Shown piece after piece: positions 28,303 through 42,026 of a DNA stretch of 64,000 nucleotides. The DNA is from Alphaproteobacteria bacterium (GTDB taxonomy: Bacteria > Pseudomonadota > Alphaproteobacteria > Sphingomonadales > JAKSBY01). The stretch spans positions 124,001 to 188,000 of the forward strand of contig JAJFIV010000027.1 in NCBI GenBank assembly GCA_021774625.1, given 5' to 3'. The notes below the pieces were generated by a model that saw only the letters and a list, made by a program, of their open reading frames with translations, did no database searches and was not told the origin of the DNA. The position numbers and the translations under genes were made by a program. Within the stretch, counting starts at the first letter, position 1. Each line of letters opens with the position of its first letter.

Positions 28303-28809
28303 CCCGAGTCGCAGCCGATCCGGCTGTGCCCCCTATCCGCTCTTCCTGATAAAGAACGGCTCCGGTTCGCCGTGAATTTTTTATTGCCGGTTTTTCCCGC
28401 TTCCCGCGGCCCGGGAATCCAGATTTTGTGGCTGATGTTCGGTCAAGCCCCAAGATGAAAATATATTTCGGATTCCCTGTTTCTTTTTATTGTCATAAAC
28501 CGATCCACACGGTATTTTCATCGGATCGACGGAATGATCTGCGATCATAATAATAAACTGAAAATAACTATAAAATAATATTTGCTGATATGGCTTGATT
28601 TATTGGAGATTTCTCTGTCGTTACTTACATTTTTAAGTAAAGAGTAAATCCGTCATCCCGGTAGGTCGGGGCCCGCGCGCGCAGAGGGGTACGCGGCGCG
28701 GGCATCATAAAGAAAGAGATAAACTTGCGGGGCGGTATTTGGCGCCTCCCTCAAAGCTGCTTTCTTTGTCTGGCGGGAAATAAAAATAACAAAAAATGGG
28801 CTGAATAAA
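28303..28809. other. 507-bp non-coding region upstream of dnaA
   Basis: No gene is visible between rpsT and dnaA. The stretch holds three GANTC sites (28306-28310, 28415-28419, 28471-28475), which are CcrM methylation targets in alphaproteobacteria. It also has one weak DnaA-box-like CGATCCACA (28501-28509), an AT-rich tract at about 28545-28600, and a TTACTTA/TAAGTAA inverted repeat (28621-28640). That repeat overlaps a CtrA-like TTAA-N7-GTAA (28633-28647), and a GC-rich hairpin follows at 28671-28703. It is most likely the dnaA promoter with cell-cycle control elements. With a single poor DnaA box there is not enough to call an origin. Confidence 0.6.
28671..28703. repeat. GC-rich inverted repeat in the dnaA leader
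   Basis: GCCCGCGC at 28671-28678 pairs perfectly with GCGCGGGC at 28696-28703, with a 17-base loop. It lies 107 bp before the dnaA start, in otherwise AT-rich DNA. It follows CGTCATCCCGG-like sequence resembling dispersed palindromic elements of alphaproteobacteria, but no second copy is in this window. Confidence 0.5.
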
Positions 28810-30267
28810 ATGGCGTCTTTGCAGGAAGGAAACGGGAAAGGACAGGGCAATGAAAAAGCCCCGGACGGTTTGAACAGGGATAAGGCGGATGGGGATCATA
28901 TTTCTGAGCATCACTGGCTAAGCGTCAAGGACAAGCTGCGGGCCGAACTGGGCAGTCAGGCGTTTGAAACCTGGCTCAAGGGGCTCGATTTTCACGGTAT
29001 TGACGGCAATATTGTCTCCCTTGCCGCAAAAACCCCCTTCATCCGCGACTGGGTGCGCCGCCATTACGCGGATCGCATCCGGGATTTCTGGCGGCAGGAT
29101 AATCCCAATATCGCCGCCGCCGAAATTCACGTTGCAAAATCAAATCCGGCGCCAGCGGCCGGGGCGCAGGCGGCAGGTGACAAGCGGGGTCGCCGGGCGG
29201 CGCAGGGCGGATCATCGGCAAAGCCTCATATGACCGACAGTTTCGGCAATATACTGGACCCCCGTTACCATTTCGACAGCTTTATCGTCGGAAAATCCAA
29301 CGAGCTGGCCCACGCGGCGGCACAAAGGCTGGCCGAAGGATCGTCCGTGCCGTTCAATCCGCTGTTTCTGCATGGCGGCGTCGGACTGGGAAAAACCCAT
29401 CTGATGCATGCCATCGCCAACGAGACGCTGATCCGGCACCCCAAACGGAAAGTACTCTATCTTTCAGCCGAACGCTTCATGTTCCAGTTCATCAGCGCGC
29501 TGCGGCACAAGGATACGGTTGCCTTCAAGCAACAGTTCCGTTCGGTCGATCTGCTGATGATCGACGATGTGCAGTTCATCGCCCATAAAAATTCAACCCA
29601 GGAGGAGTTTTTCCATACCTTTAATGCCCTGATTGACAACCGCCGTCAGGTGGTGATTTCGGCCGACCGTTCGCCGACGGATTTGCAGGGGATTGAGGAA
29701 CGGATCATCTCGCGTCTTGGCTGGGGCCTGGTTGCAGATATTCACCCCACCGATTACGAGCTGCGGCTGGGTATTTTACAGTCAAAGGCGGAACAGGTCA
29801 GTGAAATCGAGATTCCCTGCGACGTTCTGGAATTTCTGGCCCGTAAGATCACCTCCAATATCCGGGAACTGGAAGGGGCGATGAACCGGGTCGTCGCCTA
29901 TGCGACCCTGGTCGGACGTCCGGTCTCGCTGGAAGTGACCAGGGACGTTTTGCGGGATCTGTTGCGGGCCAATGACCGGCGTGTCAGCATCGACCAGATT
30001 CAGCGTCAGGTCGCCGATTATTACAATATCCGGCTGGCCGATCTGCTGTCAGCGCGACGCACCCGGCAGATTGCCCGGCCGCGGCAGATTGCCATGTATC
30101 TGGCAAAGCAGATGACCCCGCGTTCCCTGCCGGAGATCGGCCGGAAATTCGGCGGGCGGGACCACACCACGGTGATGCATGCCGTGCGGAAAGTTGACGA
30201 TCTGCGGCAATCCGATCATGCGATTGATGACGATCTCAACCGGCTGAGCCGGCTTTTGGAAAGCTGA
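28810..30267 (+). CDS. dnaA: chromosomal replication initiator protein DnaA
   Basis: DnaA binds and opens the replication origin and acts as a transcription factor. The 485-residue protein has domain I (residues about 35-95, W-x-x-F-x-T-W-like [10 protein letters not shown]), a linker, the AAA+ core with Walker [16 protein letters not shown] and Walker [11 protein letters not shown], and domain IV with the signature [16 protein letters not shown] hydrophilic 30-residue extension precedes domain I. ATG at 28810. It heads a dnaA-dnaN-recF-gyrB series, the ancestral bacterial order. Confidence 0.97.
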   Translation: MASLQEGNGKGQGNEKAPDGLNRDKADGDHISEHHWLSVKDKLRAELGSQAFETWLKGLDFHGIDGNIVSLAAKTPFIRDWVRRHYADRIRDFWRQDNPNIAAAEIHVAKSNPAPAAGAQAAGDKRGRRAAQGGSSAKPHMTDSFGNILDPRYHFDSFIVGKSNELAHAAAQRLAEGSSVPFNPLFLHGGVGLGKTHLMHAIANETLIRHPKRKVLYLSAERFMFQFISALRHKDTVAFKQQFRSVDLLMIDDVQFIAHKNSTQEEFFHTFNALIDNRRQVVISADRSPTDLQGIEERIISRLGWGLVADIHPTDYELRLGILQSKAEQVSEIEIPCDVLEFLARKITSNIRELEGAMNRVVAYATLVGRPVSLEVTRDVLRDLLRANDRRVSIDQIQRQVADYYNIRLADLLSARRTRQIARPRQIAMYLAKQMTPRSLPEIGRKFGGRDHTTVMHAVRKVDDLRQSDHAIDDDLNRLSRLLES

Positions 30268-30485
30268 TCTTTGCCCGCGGATGCGACTCGGCGGAATCTC
30301 TTTGATTATGGCCGCTGAAAATATGAAAAAAAGTGCGCAAAATGTGAAGATTTTGCTAGGGCGAACGCCAAGTTTGGCCTATCTTGCACCAAGCGGATTT
30401 CCGGGGCGGAAAGACAGCGGAAGAACGTGGTTTTTTCGGTCCTGAAATCGCCACCTTTTGGGATGAAACAAAATAGCTCGGGCTT

Positions 30486-31598
30486 ATGAAACTTACCATT
30501 GAAAGAAGCGCCTTCCTCAAATCACTGGGTCATGTGCAAAGCGTCGTGGAGCGCCGTAACACCATACCCATTCTGTCCAATGTCCTGATCGAAGCCGGCG
30601 GCGGAAAAGTTGCCCTGACGGCAACGGATCTGGACCTTGCCATTATTGAAAATGCCGATGCCTCCATCGAGCGGGATGGGGCGACAACGGTGCCGGCGCA
30701 CACTCTGTTCGATATTGTCAGGAAACTGCCGGAAGGATCGGAAGTCAGCCTGTCGCTGGGGGATGATCAGAAGCTTTCGGTCACGGCCGGACGATCGCAA
30801 TTTACCCTGGCGTCCCTGCCCAAAGAGGATTTTCCGGTCATGTCTGCCGGGGACCTGCCGCATAATTTCTCCCTGCCGTCGAAAGAATTAAAGCGGCTGG
30901 TGGATAAGACCCGCTTTGCGGTCTCGACGGAAGAAAGCCGGTATTACCTGACCGGTATTTATTTTCATGTGGCCGAAGGCGGCACTCCCACTTTGCGGGC
31001 TGTGGCGACGGACAGCCACCGGCTGGCGCAGGCGGAACTGGCGGTGCCCGATGGCGCAGCCGGCATGCCGGGAGTCATTATCCCGCGCAAGACAGTGGCG
31101 GAACTGCGCAAGCTGATCGAAGATTTTGACGGTGACATCGGTCTTTCTCTGTCGGATACAAAAATCCGCTTTTCCTTTAATGATGCGGTGCTTACATCCA
31201 AACTGATTGATGGAACTTTCCCGGATTACCGCCGGGTCATTCCCGAAAAGAATGAGAAGATTCTTGAAATCGACTGCCACGCATTCGCGGAAGCGGTGGA
31301 CCGGGTTTCCACCATTTCTTCGGACAAGACGCGGTCTGTGAAACTGGCGCTGGAAAGCGGGCGGCTTGTTCTCTCTGTAACCAGCCCGGAAAATGGCACC
31401 GCGACGGAAGAAGTGTCGGCGACCTACAGTGCCGACGCCATGGAAGTCGGCTTCAATTCCCGTTATCTGCTTGATGTTCTGGGACAGATTGAGGGCGATA
31501 GTGTGGAAATGCGGCTGGCCGACCCCGCAGCGCCCACGGTTATTTACGACCCATCGGATGCGGGGGCGCTTTATGTTCTTATGCCGATGCGCGTTTAG
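30486..31598 (+). CDS. dnaN: DNA polymerase III beta subunit (sliding clamp)
   Basis: The clamp that tethers DNA polymerases to DNA. At 370 residues it has the three-domain beta-clamp layout, with N-terminal MKLTIERSAFLKSL, the central AVATDSHRLA hallmark and a C-terminal TVIYDPSDAGALYVLMPMRV that is typical of clamp ends. It begins 218 bp after dnaA. That gap holds a GCCAAGTTTGGC palindrome (30367-30378), with no clear promoter seen. recF follows after 8 bp. Confidence 0.97.
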   Translation: MKLTIERSAFLKSLGHVQSVVERRNTIPILSNVLIEAGGGKVALTATDLDLAIIENADASIERDGATTVPAHTLFDIVRKLPEGSEVSLSLGDDQKLSVTAGRSQFTLASLPKEDFPVMSAGDLPHNFSLPSKELKRLVDKTRFAVSTEESRYYLTGIYFHVAEGGTPTLRAVATDSHRLAQAELAVPDGAAGMPGVIIPRKTVAELRKLIEDFDGDIGLSLSDTKIRFSFNDAVLTSKLIDGTFPDYRRVIPEKNEKILEIDCHAFAEAVDRVSTISSDKTRSVKLALESGRLVLSVTSPENGTATEEVSATYSADAMEVGFNSRYLLDVLGQIEGDSVEMRLADPAAPTVIYDPSDAGALYVLMPMRV

Positions 31599-31606
31599 CG
31601 CATTTC

Positions 31607-35328
<3,722 letters not shown>

Positions 35329-35353
35329 CCACTGGGCGAACGGCAGTGCCGGT

Positions 35354-38125
35354 TTAATGCGCCTCGTCCCAATTGAGGCCGGTGCCGATATCGACCGTTA
35401 AGGGCACGGATAGTTCAGCGGCAGGTTTTACAGCATTGACCATGGTCTCCCGGATCACGCCGGATGCTTTTTTTATATCCCCCTTGGGCAGTTCGAACAC
35501 TAGTTCATCATGGACCTGTAACAGCATCCGGACCTGATCCAGCCCGGCATCCTTCAGGGCGCCGGGAATGCGGATCATGGCGCGCCGAAGGATGTCGGCG
35601 GCCGAGCCCTGAATGGGCGCATTGATCGCCGCCCGTTCGCCAAAGGCCCGGTGCGCAGGATTCTTGTCATTAATGGCGCGGATATGACAGCGCCGGCCAA
35701 AGATGGTTTCCACATAGCCGTGATCATGACAGAAGGACTTTGTCCGCTCCATATAATCCCGAATGCCCGGAAACCGTTCGAAATAGGCGTCGATATAAGC
35801 CTTGGCTTCGCCCCTGGAGACTCCGATCTGATTGGCGAGTCCGAAGGCGGAAATACCGTAAATAATACCAAAATTGATGGCTTTGGCCTTCCGCCGGACC
35901 ATGGGGTCCATACCTTCCATGGGAACGCCAAAGACCTGCGATGCGGTCATGGCGTGAATATCGAGACCCTGTTCGAAAGCGTCGCGCAAGGCGTCAATCT
36001 CCGCCATATGGGCGAGAACCCGAAGCTCGATCTGGCTGTAATCAGCGGCAAGCAGCCGGTAGCCTTCCTCTGTAATAAAGGCCTTGCGGATTTTCCGGCC
36101 CTCGGCCGTGCGGATCGGGATATTCTGCAGATTCGGGTCATTGGAGGAAAGGCGGCCGGTCGAGGTGGAGGCCAGGGCATAGGAAGTATGCACCCGCCCC
36201 GTCCGTCCATTCACCTGTTTTTGCAGGGCATCGGTATAGGTGCTTTTCAGCTTGGAGAACTGCCGCCATTCCAGTACCTTGACCGGCAATTCATGGCCCT
36301 CGGCGGCAAGGTTTTCCATGACATCCACACTGGTGGAATAAGCGCCCGTCTTACCCTTTTTACTGCCCTTCAGACCCATTTCATCGAACAGCACTTCGCC
36401 AAGCTGCTTGGGCGACCCGATATTGAAGGGCCGCCCGGCCAGTTTGTGGATTTCCGTCTCCAGCGCGGCGATGCCTTCGGCAAATTCATTGGAAAGCCGG
36501 GCGAGTCTCGCCTTGTCCAGCTTGATTCCGGCCCGTTCCATATCCGCCAGTATTGGCACCATGGGCCGTTCCAGGGTTTCATAGACGGTCATCAGCCGGT
36601 CATCTATCAGGCGGGGCTTTAGAATCCGGAACAGGCGGCCGGTGATATCCGCATCTTCCGCTGCATAATGCGTGGCTTTCTCCAGCGGCACATAATCGAA
36701 GGTGATCTGTTTTTTGCCGGTTCCGGCGACCTCTTTGAAAGGCACGGGCGTGATGCCGAGATGCAGCTCTGAAAGTTCATCCATCCCATGATTATGCAGC
36801 CCGCATTCCAGCGCATAGGACATCAGCATAGTGTCGTCCATGGCCTGAAGCCGGATACCGTTTTCAGCAAAAACAGCAAAGTCATATTTCAGATTCTGGC
36901 CGACCTTCAGGATGGATGCGTCTTCCAGCACGGGCTTCACCGCGGCGATCGCCTCCTCAAAGGGAATCTGTTCCGGCACCCCGTCGCCAAACTGCAGACC
37001 GTCGCCATCCGATCCCTTATGCCGGAGCGGAATGTAACAGGCTTTGCCTGCCTCTACTGAAAGCGAAATGCCGACCAGGTCCGCCTCCATAGGATCGAGC
37101 GATGTGGTTTCCGTATCCACCGCCACAATCCCGGCTTTGTAAATTTCGTCAATCCAGCCCTTCAGGGCAGATAGGTCTGTCACACAGTCATACTGAATAT
37201 CCTTAACAGCAATTTCCGCCTGTGCCGGGTCGGGTTTGACCTCCTCAATTCCGAAGGTGGCGGCGACTTTGGACTTCAGGGATTTAAATCCGTGGAGATC
37301 AAGAAAGCCGATCAACCCCTCCGGTTCCGGCAGGCAGATGCGGAAATCTTCCAGAGGAGCCGGCAGCGGCACATCGGTTTTCAGAGTGACCAGTACCTTG
37401 GAAACCCGCGCCTGATCGGCAAAGTCAATCAGATTCTGCCGTCGTTTCGGTTGCCTGATTTCTTCCGCCCGGCCCAGCAAGGTTTCCAGATCGCCATATT
37501 GCCGGATCAGTTCCGCCGCACCCTTCGGCCCGATACCGGGAACGCCCGGCACATTATCGGCGGAATCCCCCATCAGCGCCTGAACCTCGATCACTTTTTC
37601 CGGTCCCACGCCGAATTTTTCCCGCACGGCTTCGGCGTCCAGATGGCGGTTTTTCATGGTATCCAGCATATCGACGCCATCGCCGATCAATTGCATCAGA
37701 TCCTTGTCCGACGACACAATTGTGACCTTGAACCCCGCGTTCCGGGCCTCGACCGCATAGGTGGCGATCAGGTCGTCGGCCTCAAAACCTTCCAGTTCAA
37801 TGCAGGGTAAGGACAAGGCGCGGGTGGCGTCCCGCACCAGCGAAAATTGCGGGATCAGATCCTCCGGCGGCGGGGGACGATGGGCTTTATAATCCGGGTA
37901 AATATCATTGCGGAACGACTTCCGCGCCACATCGAAAATCACCGCCAGATGGGTCGGATGTTCCGCATCATTCAGATCCTGCTGCAGTTTCAAAAGCATG
38001 GTGGTGAAGCCATACACTGCCCCCACCGGCGTTCCCTCCGGGTTGGTCAGGGGCGGTAATTTGTGATAGGCGCGGAAAATATACCCCGACCCATCCACCA
38101 GATACAAATGCTTGTCTTCAGCCAT
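35354..38125 (-). CDS. polA: DNA polymerase I
   Basis: A repair and Okazaki-fragment processing polymerase of 923 residues. The N-terminal 5' nuclease domain begins LYLVDGSGYIFRAYHKLPPL. The 3'-5' exonuclease domain is intact, with VAVDTETTSLDP carrying the D-x-E metal ligands, so proofreading should work. The polymerase domain shows DPNLQNIPIRT, RLLAADYSQIELRVLAH and QVHDELVFE. The frame is open 47 codons upstream, but ATG at 38125 gives the standard start. It is convergent with gyrB and downstream of a small zinc-finger gene. Confidence 0.96.
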   Translation of the reverse strand: MAEDKHLYLVDGSGYIFRAYHKLPPLTNPEGTPVGAVYGFTTMLLKLQQDLNDAEHPTHLAVIFDVARKSFRNDIYPDYKAHRPPPPEDLIPQFSLVRDATRALSLPCIELEGFEADDLIATYAVEARNAGFKVTIVSSDKDLMQLIGDGVDMLDTMKNRHLDAEAVREKFGVGPEKVIEVQALMGDSADNVPGVPGIGPKGAAELIRQYGDLETLLGRAEEIRQPKRRQNLIDFADQARVSKVLVTLKTDVPLPAPLEDFRICLPEPEGLIGFLDLHGFKSLKSKVAATFGIEEVKPDPAQAEIAVKDIQYDCVTDLSALKGWIDEIYKAGIVAVDTETTSLDPMEADLVGISLSVEAGKACYIPLRHKGSDGDGLQFGDGVPEQIPFEEAIAAVKPVLEDASILKVGQNLKYDFAVFAENGIRLQAMDDTMLMSYALECGLHNHGMDELSELHLGITPVPFKEVAGTGKKQITFDYVPLEKATHYAAEDADITGRLFRILKPRLIDDRLMTVYETLERPMVPILADMERAGIKLDKARLARLSNEFAEGIAALETEIHKLAGRPFNIGSPKQLGEVLFDEMGLKGSKKGKTGAYSTSVDVMENLAAEGHELPVKVLEWRQFSKLKSTYTDALQKQVNGRTGRVHTSYALASTSTGRLSSNDPNLQNIPIRTAEGRKIRKAFITEEGYRLLAADYSQIELRVLAHMAEIDALRDAFEQGLDIHAMTASQVFGVPMEGMDPMVRRKAKAINFGIIYGISAFGLANQIGVSRGEAKAYIDAYFERFPGIRDYMERTKSFCHDHGYVETIFGRRCHIRAINDKNPAHRAFGERAAINAPIQGSAADILRRAMIRIPGALKDAGLDQVRMLLQVHDELVFELPKGDIKKASGVIRETMVNAVKPAAELSVPLTVDIGTGLNWDEAH

Positions 38126-38198
38126 GCCGCATCTATAGCGCGGTGGGTCAGGCTTGTGAATGGAGAAAGCAGGAAATGGAAAATTTCCCAGTGCATTA

Positions 38199-38366
38199 TT
38201 AATTCGACGTCTTTTCCAAAACGAACAGCCGGTCGCAATAGGGACATTCGACCTGGCCACTGTCATCCATGTGGAGAAAAACCCTGGGGTGGCCGAGAGC
38301 GCCGCCGCCGTCGCAGGCGACAGTGGTTTCGGTGACCCTGACGGTTTCCGGCGGGGCTATGGGCAT
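38199..38366 (-). CDS. 55-residue zinc-finger domain protein (CHCC type, NDUFS6-like)
   Basis: A small gene easily missed by length cut-offs. Its 55-residue product reads MPIAPPETVRV at the start and carries C18, H26, H32, C41 and C44 in the pattern ACDGGGALGHPRVFL followed by VECPYCDRLFVL. This is the zf-CHCC family, conserved in alphaproteobacteria and related to the mitochondrial complex I accessory subunit NDUFS6. An AAGGA lies eight bases before the ATG at 38366, and the stop is at 38199-38201, 73 bp upstream of polA on the same strand. A role as a zinc-binding complex I assembly or accessory factor is inferred from the mitochondrial relative. Confidence 0.85.
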   Translation of the reverse strand: MPIAPPETVRVTETTVACDGGGALGHPRVFLHMDDSGQVECPYCDRLFVLEKTSN

Positions 38367-38508
38367 GGTTGTTTTCCTTCTGCAAAAGCGGATTTCTTAT
38401 AGCGAAGCTTTGTGCTTCACACAATATTGAAGCGCAGGGGTGTGCGATCATTGACCGGACGGCGCAGCAGTGATACCGATGCCGCCTCACCTTTTTCGGG
38501 AGCGATGT

Positions 38509-39441
38509 GTGACCGCGGCGGCAATCAAAGTCGAAGGACTGCAAAAAATTTACCGGGGCTATGGCAAGTTTCCCGATAAGGAAGCCCTGAAATCCATCGA
38601 TCTGGAAATCCCCAGGGGCTCTATGTTTGCCCTGCTGGGGCCCAATGGCGCCGGAAAATCCACTTTCATCAATATCCTGGCGGGGCTGGTGAACAAAACC
38701 GGCGGCACGGCGTCGGTCTGGGGCTTCGATATCGACAAGGATCCGCGCAATGCAAAAAACGCGATCGGCGTGGTGCCCCAGGAAATTACCTTCGACGCCT
38801 TTTTCACGCCCCGGGAAATGCTCGAATTGCAGGCGGGCATGTATGGGGTGCCGAAAAGCGCGCGCCGCAGCGATCAGTTGCTGCGCGCCATGCGGCTTGA
38901 GGATAAAGCGGACGCCTATTCCCGCACCCTGTCCGGCGGCATGAAACGCCGGCTGCTGATCGCCAAAGCCCTGGTCCATTCGCCGCCCGTCATTATCCTG
39001 GACGAACCGACCGCGGGCGTCGATATCGAACTGCGTCAGCAATTATGGGGTTATGTGCGGGAACTGCACGCGAAAGGCACGACCATTGTGCTGACCACCC
39101 ATTATCTGGAGGAAGCGGAGGAATTGTGCGACCGCATCGCCATCATCAATCACGGGGAAGTGGTGGCGTCCGATACCAAAACCGCGCTTCTAAGCCGCAT
39201 CGATGAAAAGGAAATCATGATCGAGGTGGCCGAGACTTTAGACAAGATTCCGGCTTCTCTTGCCGGATTTTCCGCAAGCATCGCACCGCCCAATAAGCTC
39301 GCCATCCAGATCAGCAAGACCACATCCGATATGGGCGGCATCATCAATGCGCTCAGCCGGTCGGGTCTCACCATCAAGGATATCGCCACCAATGAGACTG
39401 ATCTTGAGGATATTTTTCTGCAACTGACCAATGGCGGGTGA
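38509..39441 (+). CDS. ABC transporter ATP-binding protein without a visible permease partner
   Basis: A 310-residue ATPase of the ABC-2 exporter type (YadG/CcmA-like). It has Walker [19 protein letters not shown], the Q-loop VVPQEITFD, the signature [17 protein letters not shown], Walker [13 protein letters not shown] and the H-loop [10 protein letters not shown], then a C-terminal regulatory part (ITIMIEVA-like, ending [12 protein letters not shown]). Start GTG at 38509 lies six bases after GGGAG; a GTG at 38470 and ATG at 38479 are alternatives. An ABC-2 permease normally follows such a gene, but nadB follows here, so the membrane partner must be elsewhere. Substrate unknown. Confidence 0.88.
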   Translation: MTAAAIKVEGLQKIYRGYGKFPDKEALKSIDLEIPRGSMFALLGPNGAGKSTFINILAGLVNKTGGTASVWGFDIDKDPRNAKNAIGVVPQEITFDAFFTPREMLELQAGMYGVPKSARRSDQLLRAMRLEDKADAYSRTLSGGMKRRLLIAKALVHSPPVIILDEPTAGVDIELRQQLWGYVRELHAKGTTIVLTTHYLEEAEELCDRIAIINHGEVVASDTKTALLSRIDEKEIMIEVAETLDKIPASLAGFSASIAPPNKLAIQISKTTSDMGGIINALSRSGLTIKDIATNETDLEDIFLQLTNGG

Positions 39442-39442
39442 G

Positions 39443-41059
39443 ATGGCGGAAAAAAATGGCGGGCATATCTTCGATGTGCTGGTGCTGGGATCAGGCGCCG
39501 CCGGTCTGACCGCCGCTCTGAAAGCCTCGGAAAATCTGTCGGTTGCCGTTCTTTCCAAGGGCAAATTATCAGCCGGCTGCACCAATTGGGCGCAGGGCGG
39601 CATTGCCGCCGTTCTGGAAAAGGGCGACACCGTCGAATCGCATATTCAGGATACTTTGGTGGCCGGGGCCGGGCTGTGTGACCCTGAGGCCGTGCGTTTT
39701 ATTGTCGAACGCGGAGCGGAAGCGGTTTCCAAACTCATCAGGATGGGCGTCAAATTCAGCAAGGATGATGCCCCGGAAGATGGCTATGGCTACCACCTGA
39801 CCCGGGAAGGCGGCCACAGCCATCGGCGCGTGATCCATGTCGCCGATGCCACCGGCAAGGCGCTGCAGAGAACGCTGGAGCGGCATGCCAAAAAATCGGA
39901 CAATATCAGCCTTTATGAACATCATATCGCGGTTGATCTGATCACCGGGCGGCATCTGAAACGCGCCGCATCCGCACCCGGTAAAATCTGCTATGGCGCG
40001 TATGTGCTGAATACCAAAACCGGCCAGGTGGAGGCTTTTCGGGCAAAAGCGGTGGTGCTGGCGACCGGCGGGGCAAGCAAGGTTTACCTTTACACCTCCA
40101 ATCCCGACGGTTCCAGCGGTGACGGCATCGCCATGGCGTGGCGGGCCGGATGCCGGGTCGCCAATATGGAGTTTAACCAGTTTCACCCGACCTGCCTTTA
40201 TCATCCCGACGCCAAATCCTTCCTGATTACGGAAGCGTTGCGCGGCGAAGGCGCCCGTCTGCTGCTGCCGGGCGGCAAGCCTTTCATGACGCGATTCGAC
40301 AAAAGAGGCGAACTTGCCCCCCGGGATATTGTTGCCCGCGCCATCGATCATGAAATGAAGCGGCTTGGGACCGAACATATCTATCTTGATATCAGTCACA
40401 AGGACCCGGATTTCATCATCGGCCATTTTCCCACCATTTACCGGCGCTGTCTCGACTACGGCATTGATATCACGGCGGAACCGATCCCGGTGGTGCCGGC
40501 GGCGCATTATACCTGCGGCGGGGTGATGTCGGATCTGAACGGCAGGACCGAGATCGCGGGTTTATATGCCGTCGGCGAATGTGCTCATACCGGACTGCAC
40601 GGCGCCAACCGTATGGCGTCCAATTCCCTGCTGGAATGTCTGGTGATGGGAGAAGCTGCCGCCAGCGATATTCTTGAGAAAGTCAGTGAGGACAGAAAAC
40701 TTCCCGCCATCCGGCCCTGGGATGAAAGCCGGGTGACGGATTCGGATGAAGAGGTTGTGGTGTCCCATAACTGGGGCGAACTTCGCCGGTTCATGTGGGA
40801 CTATGTGGGCATTGTGCGGACCGACAAGCGGCTGGAACGGGCCAAGCGCCGGGCCGATCTTCTGGCGCTTGAGATTGAAGAATATTACAGTAATTTCCGT
40901 GTCACAGGCGATCTTCTGGAGCTTCGGAATCTGGTAACGGTCGCGGCGCTGATTATCCGTTCCGCCCAGCTGCGGGAGGAAAGCCGGGGTCTTCATTATA
41001 CCCTGACTTACCCGGAATCAGCGCCCAAAGCGAAAGACACGGTTCTGGTTCCCTGGTGA
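39443..41059 (+). CDS. nadB: L-aspartate oxidase
   Basis: The FAD enzyme that makes iminoaspartate for de novo NAD synthesis. The roughly 538-residue protein has the FAD-binding [15 protein letters not shown], the [14 protein letters not shown] motif, the [12 protein letters not shown] active-site arginine region, HYTCGGV and [20 protein letters not shown]. The C-terminal helical domain is complete. ATG at 39443 is used; ATG at 39431 overlaps the ABC gene and would add four residues. The usual partners nadA and nadC are not in the window. Its stop abuts that of the convergent stress protein with no base between. Confidence 0.94.
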   Translation: MAEKNGGHIFDVLVLGSGAAGLTAALKASENLSVAVLSKGKLSAGCTNWAQGGIAAVLEKGDTVESHIQDTLVAGAGLCDPEAVRFIVERGAEAVSKLIRMGVKFSKDDAPEDGYGYHLTREGGHSHRRVIHVADATGKALQRTLERHAKKSDNISLYEHHIAVDLITGRHLKRAASAPGKICYGAYVLNTKTGQVEAFRAKAVVLATGGASKVYLYTSNPDGSSGDGIAMAWRAGCRVANMEFNQFHPTCLYHPDAKSFLITEALRGEGARLLLPGGKPFMTRFDKRGELAPRDIVARAIDHEMKRLGTEHIYLDISHKDPDFIIGHFPTIYRRCLDYGIDITAEPIPVVPAAHYTCGGVMSDLNGRTEIAGLYAVGECAHTGLHGANRMASNSLLECLVMGEAAASDILEKVSEDRKLPAIRPWDESRVTDSDEEVVVSHNWGELRRFMWDYVGIVRTDKRLERAKRRADLLALEIEEYYSNFRVTGDLLELRNLVTVAALIIRSAQLREESRGLHYTLTYPESAPKAKDTVLVPW

Positions 41060-41896
41060 TCAATGCATCACAAAGAGCGGGATTTGCGCGTCATTGATCA
41101 TGTGGCGGGTCACACCGCCAAAAATGATTTCCGTCAGGCGGCTGCGGCTGTAAGCCCCCATCACCAGAAGATCCAGTCCGTGACCGGCCATTGCCTTTTC
41201 AATCAATTCCTCGGGCGCATCGTCCCCTTTTAGCCGGATCGTATTTGTTTTGATCCCGTGCCAGCCAAGATATTGCGCCATATCCCGGGGTTTGGGACCC
41301 AGTTTGATTTCGGAGGAAGCCTCGAGAAAGGTCACGGTTTTCGCCTGATGCAAAAACGGAATGGCCAGTTTCACAGCGCGCGCCGCTTCCGCCCCCCGGT
41401 CCCATGCAATGGCGACATTCTGTCCGACCACCGGTCCTTTTTTTTGCGGCAGGATCAGAACCGGCCGCCCGGTATTCAACATGGCTTCCGTCACAAACTG
41501 TCTGGCCAGCCGGCCGCCCTTTTTCGTCGGCCGGGAGACAATAACCAGATCGGCTGTCCGCCCTATAATGGGAAAAATATGAGGAATATCCCCCACCATC
41601 TCCTTCCAGGAGGCACTGGCTTCGGTTCCACCGCGCGGCTTGTCGGCTTTCGGCAGATTAAACTCGGCGGCCAGCGTCTCAAAAAGCTTTGCGGCAGACA
41701 GCGCATTGGCTTCCAGCGTCTCCGACTGTTCGCGTACAAGATCTTTTGGCAGTTCGACAGTCATATCTGTTTGGGGACGAATATGACAGCCGGTGACATT
41801 GGCTCCGAGACTTTGCGCCAGCCGAAATGCGGTATTCAGGGCAATGGCGCATTCCGGACGGTCGGCTACCGGAACAAGAATATTGCGAACGGTCAT
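41060..41896 (-). CDS. tandem universal stress protein
   Basis: The 278-residue protein contains two UspA-type domains. The first (residues 1-150) opens MTVRNILVPVADRPECAIALNTAFRLA and ends ARQFVTEAMLNTGRPVLILP. The second (about 160-278) ends LDLLVMGAYSRSRLTEIIFGGVTRHMINDAQIPLFVMH. The second domain has a degenerate ATP-binding G-2x-G motif. Tandem Usp proteins help bacteria survive respiratory or oxygen stress. An AAGGAG precedes the ATG. A likely FNR/FixK-dependent promoter at 41930-41971 suggests induction under low oxygen. Confidence 0.9.
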   Translation of the reverse strand: MTVRNILVPVADRPECAIALNTAFRLAQSLGANVTGCHIRPQTDMTVELPKDLVREQSETLEANALSAAKLFETLAAEFNLPKADKPRGGTEASASWKEMVGDIPHIFPIIGRTADLVIVSRPTKKGGRLARQFVTEAMLNTGRPVLILPQKKGPVVGQNVAIAWDRGAEAARAVKLAIPFLHQAKTVTFLEASSEIKLGPKPRDMAQYLGWHGIKTNTIRLKGDDAPEELIEKAMAGHGLDLLVMGAYSRSRLTEIIFGGVTRHMINDAQIPLFVMH

Positions 41897-41929
41897 GATC
41901 TAAGCTCCTTCGGTCGGTGAATATTTCTA

Positions 41930-41971
41930 ATTTTATCCGCCCGCGCCGCTGCCGTCCTAGATTTAGATCAA
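41930..41971 (-). promoter_or_regulatory. candidate class II FNR/FixK-type promoter of the universal stress protein gene
   Basis: TAGATTTAGATCAA at 41958-41971 matches the FNR/FixK/Anr consensus TTGAT-N4-ATCAA with one mismatch. On the minus strand TAAAAT (41935-41930) is a good -10, and 22 bp separate it from the box. With the transcript starting near 41923, the box is centred at about -41.5, the class II activator position. Confidence 0.55.
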
Positions 41972-42026
41972 AAACAAGCATTTTACAGGCCGTGTGCGGG
42001 TGCTATGCTATTAAAAAAGGAGGGGT

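Noticed and set aside
28303-28809. Chromosomal origin of replication before dnaA
   Set aside because: Only one weak DnaA-box-like sequence (CGATCCACA) was found; no cluster of TTATCCACA boxes, and alphaproteobacterial origins often lie elsewhere.
30367-30378. GCCAAGTTTGGC palindrome between dnaA and dnaN as an operator
   Set aside because: Single copy with 5-bp arms and no clear promoter alignment; too weak to call.
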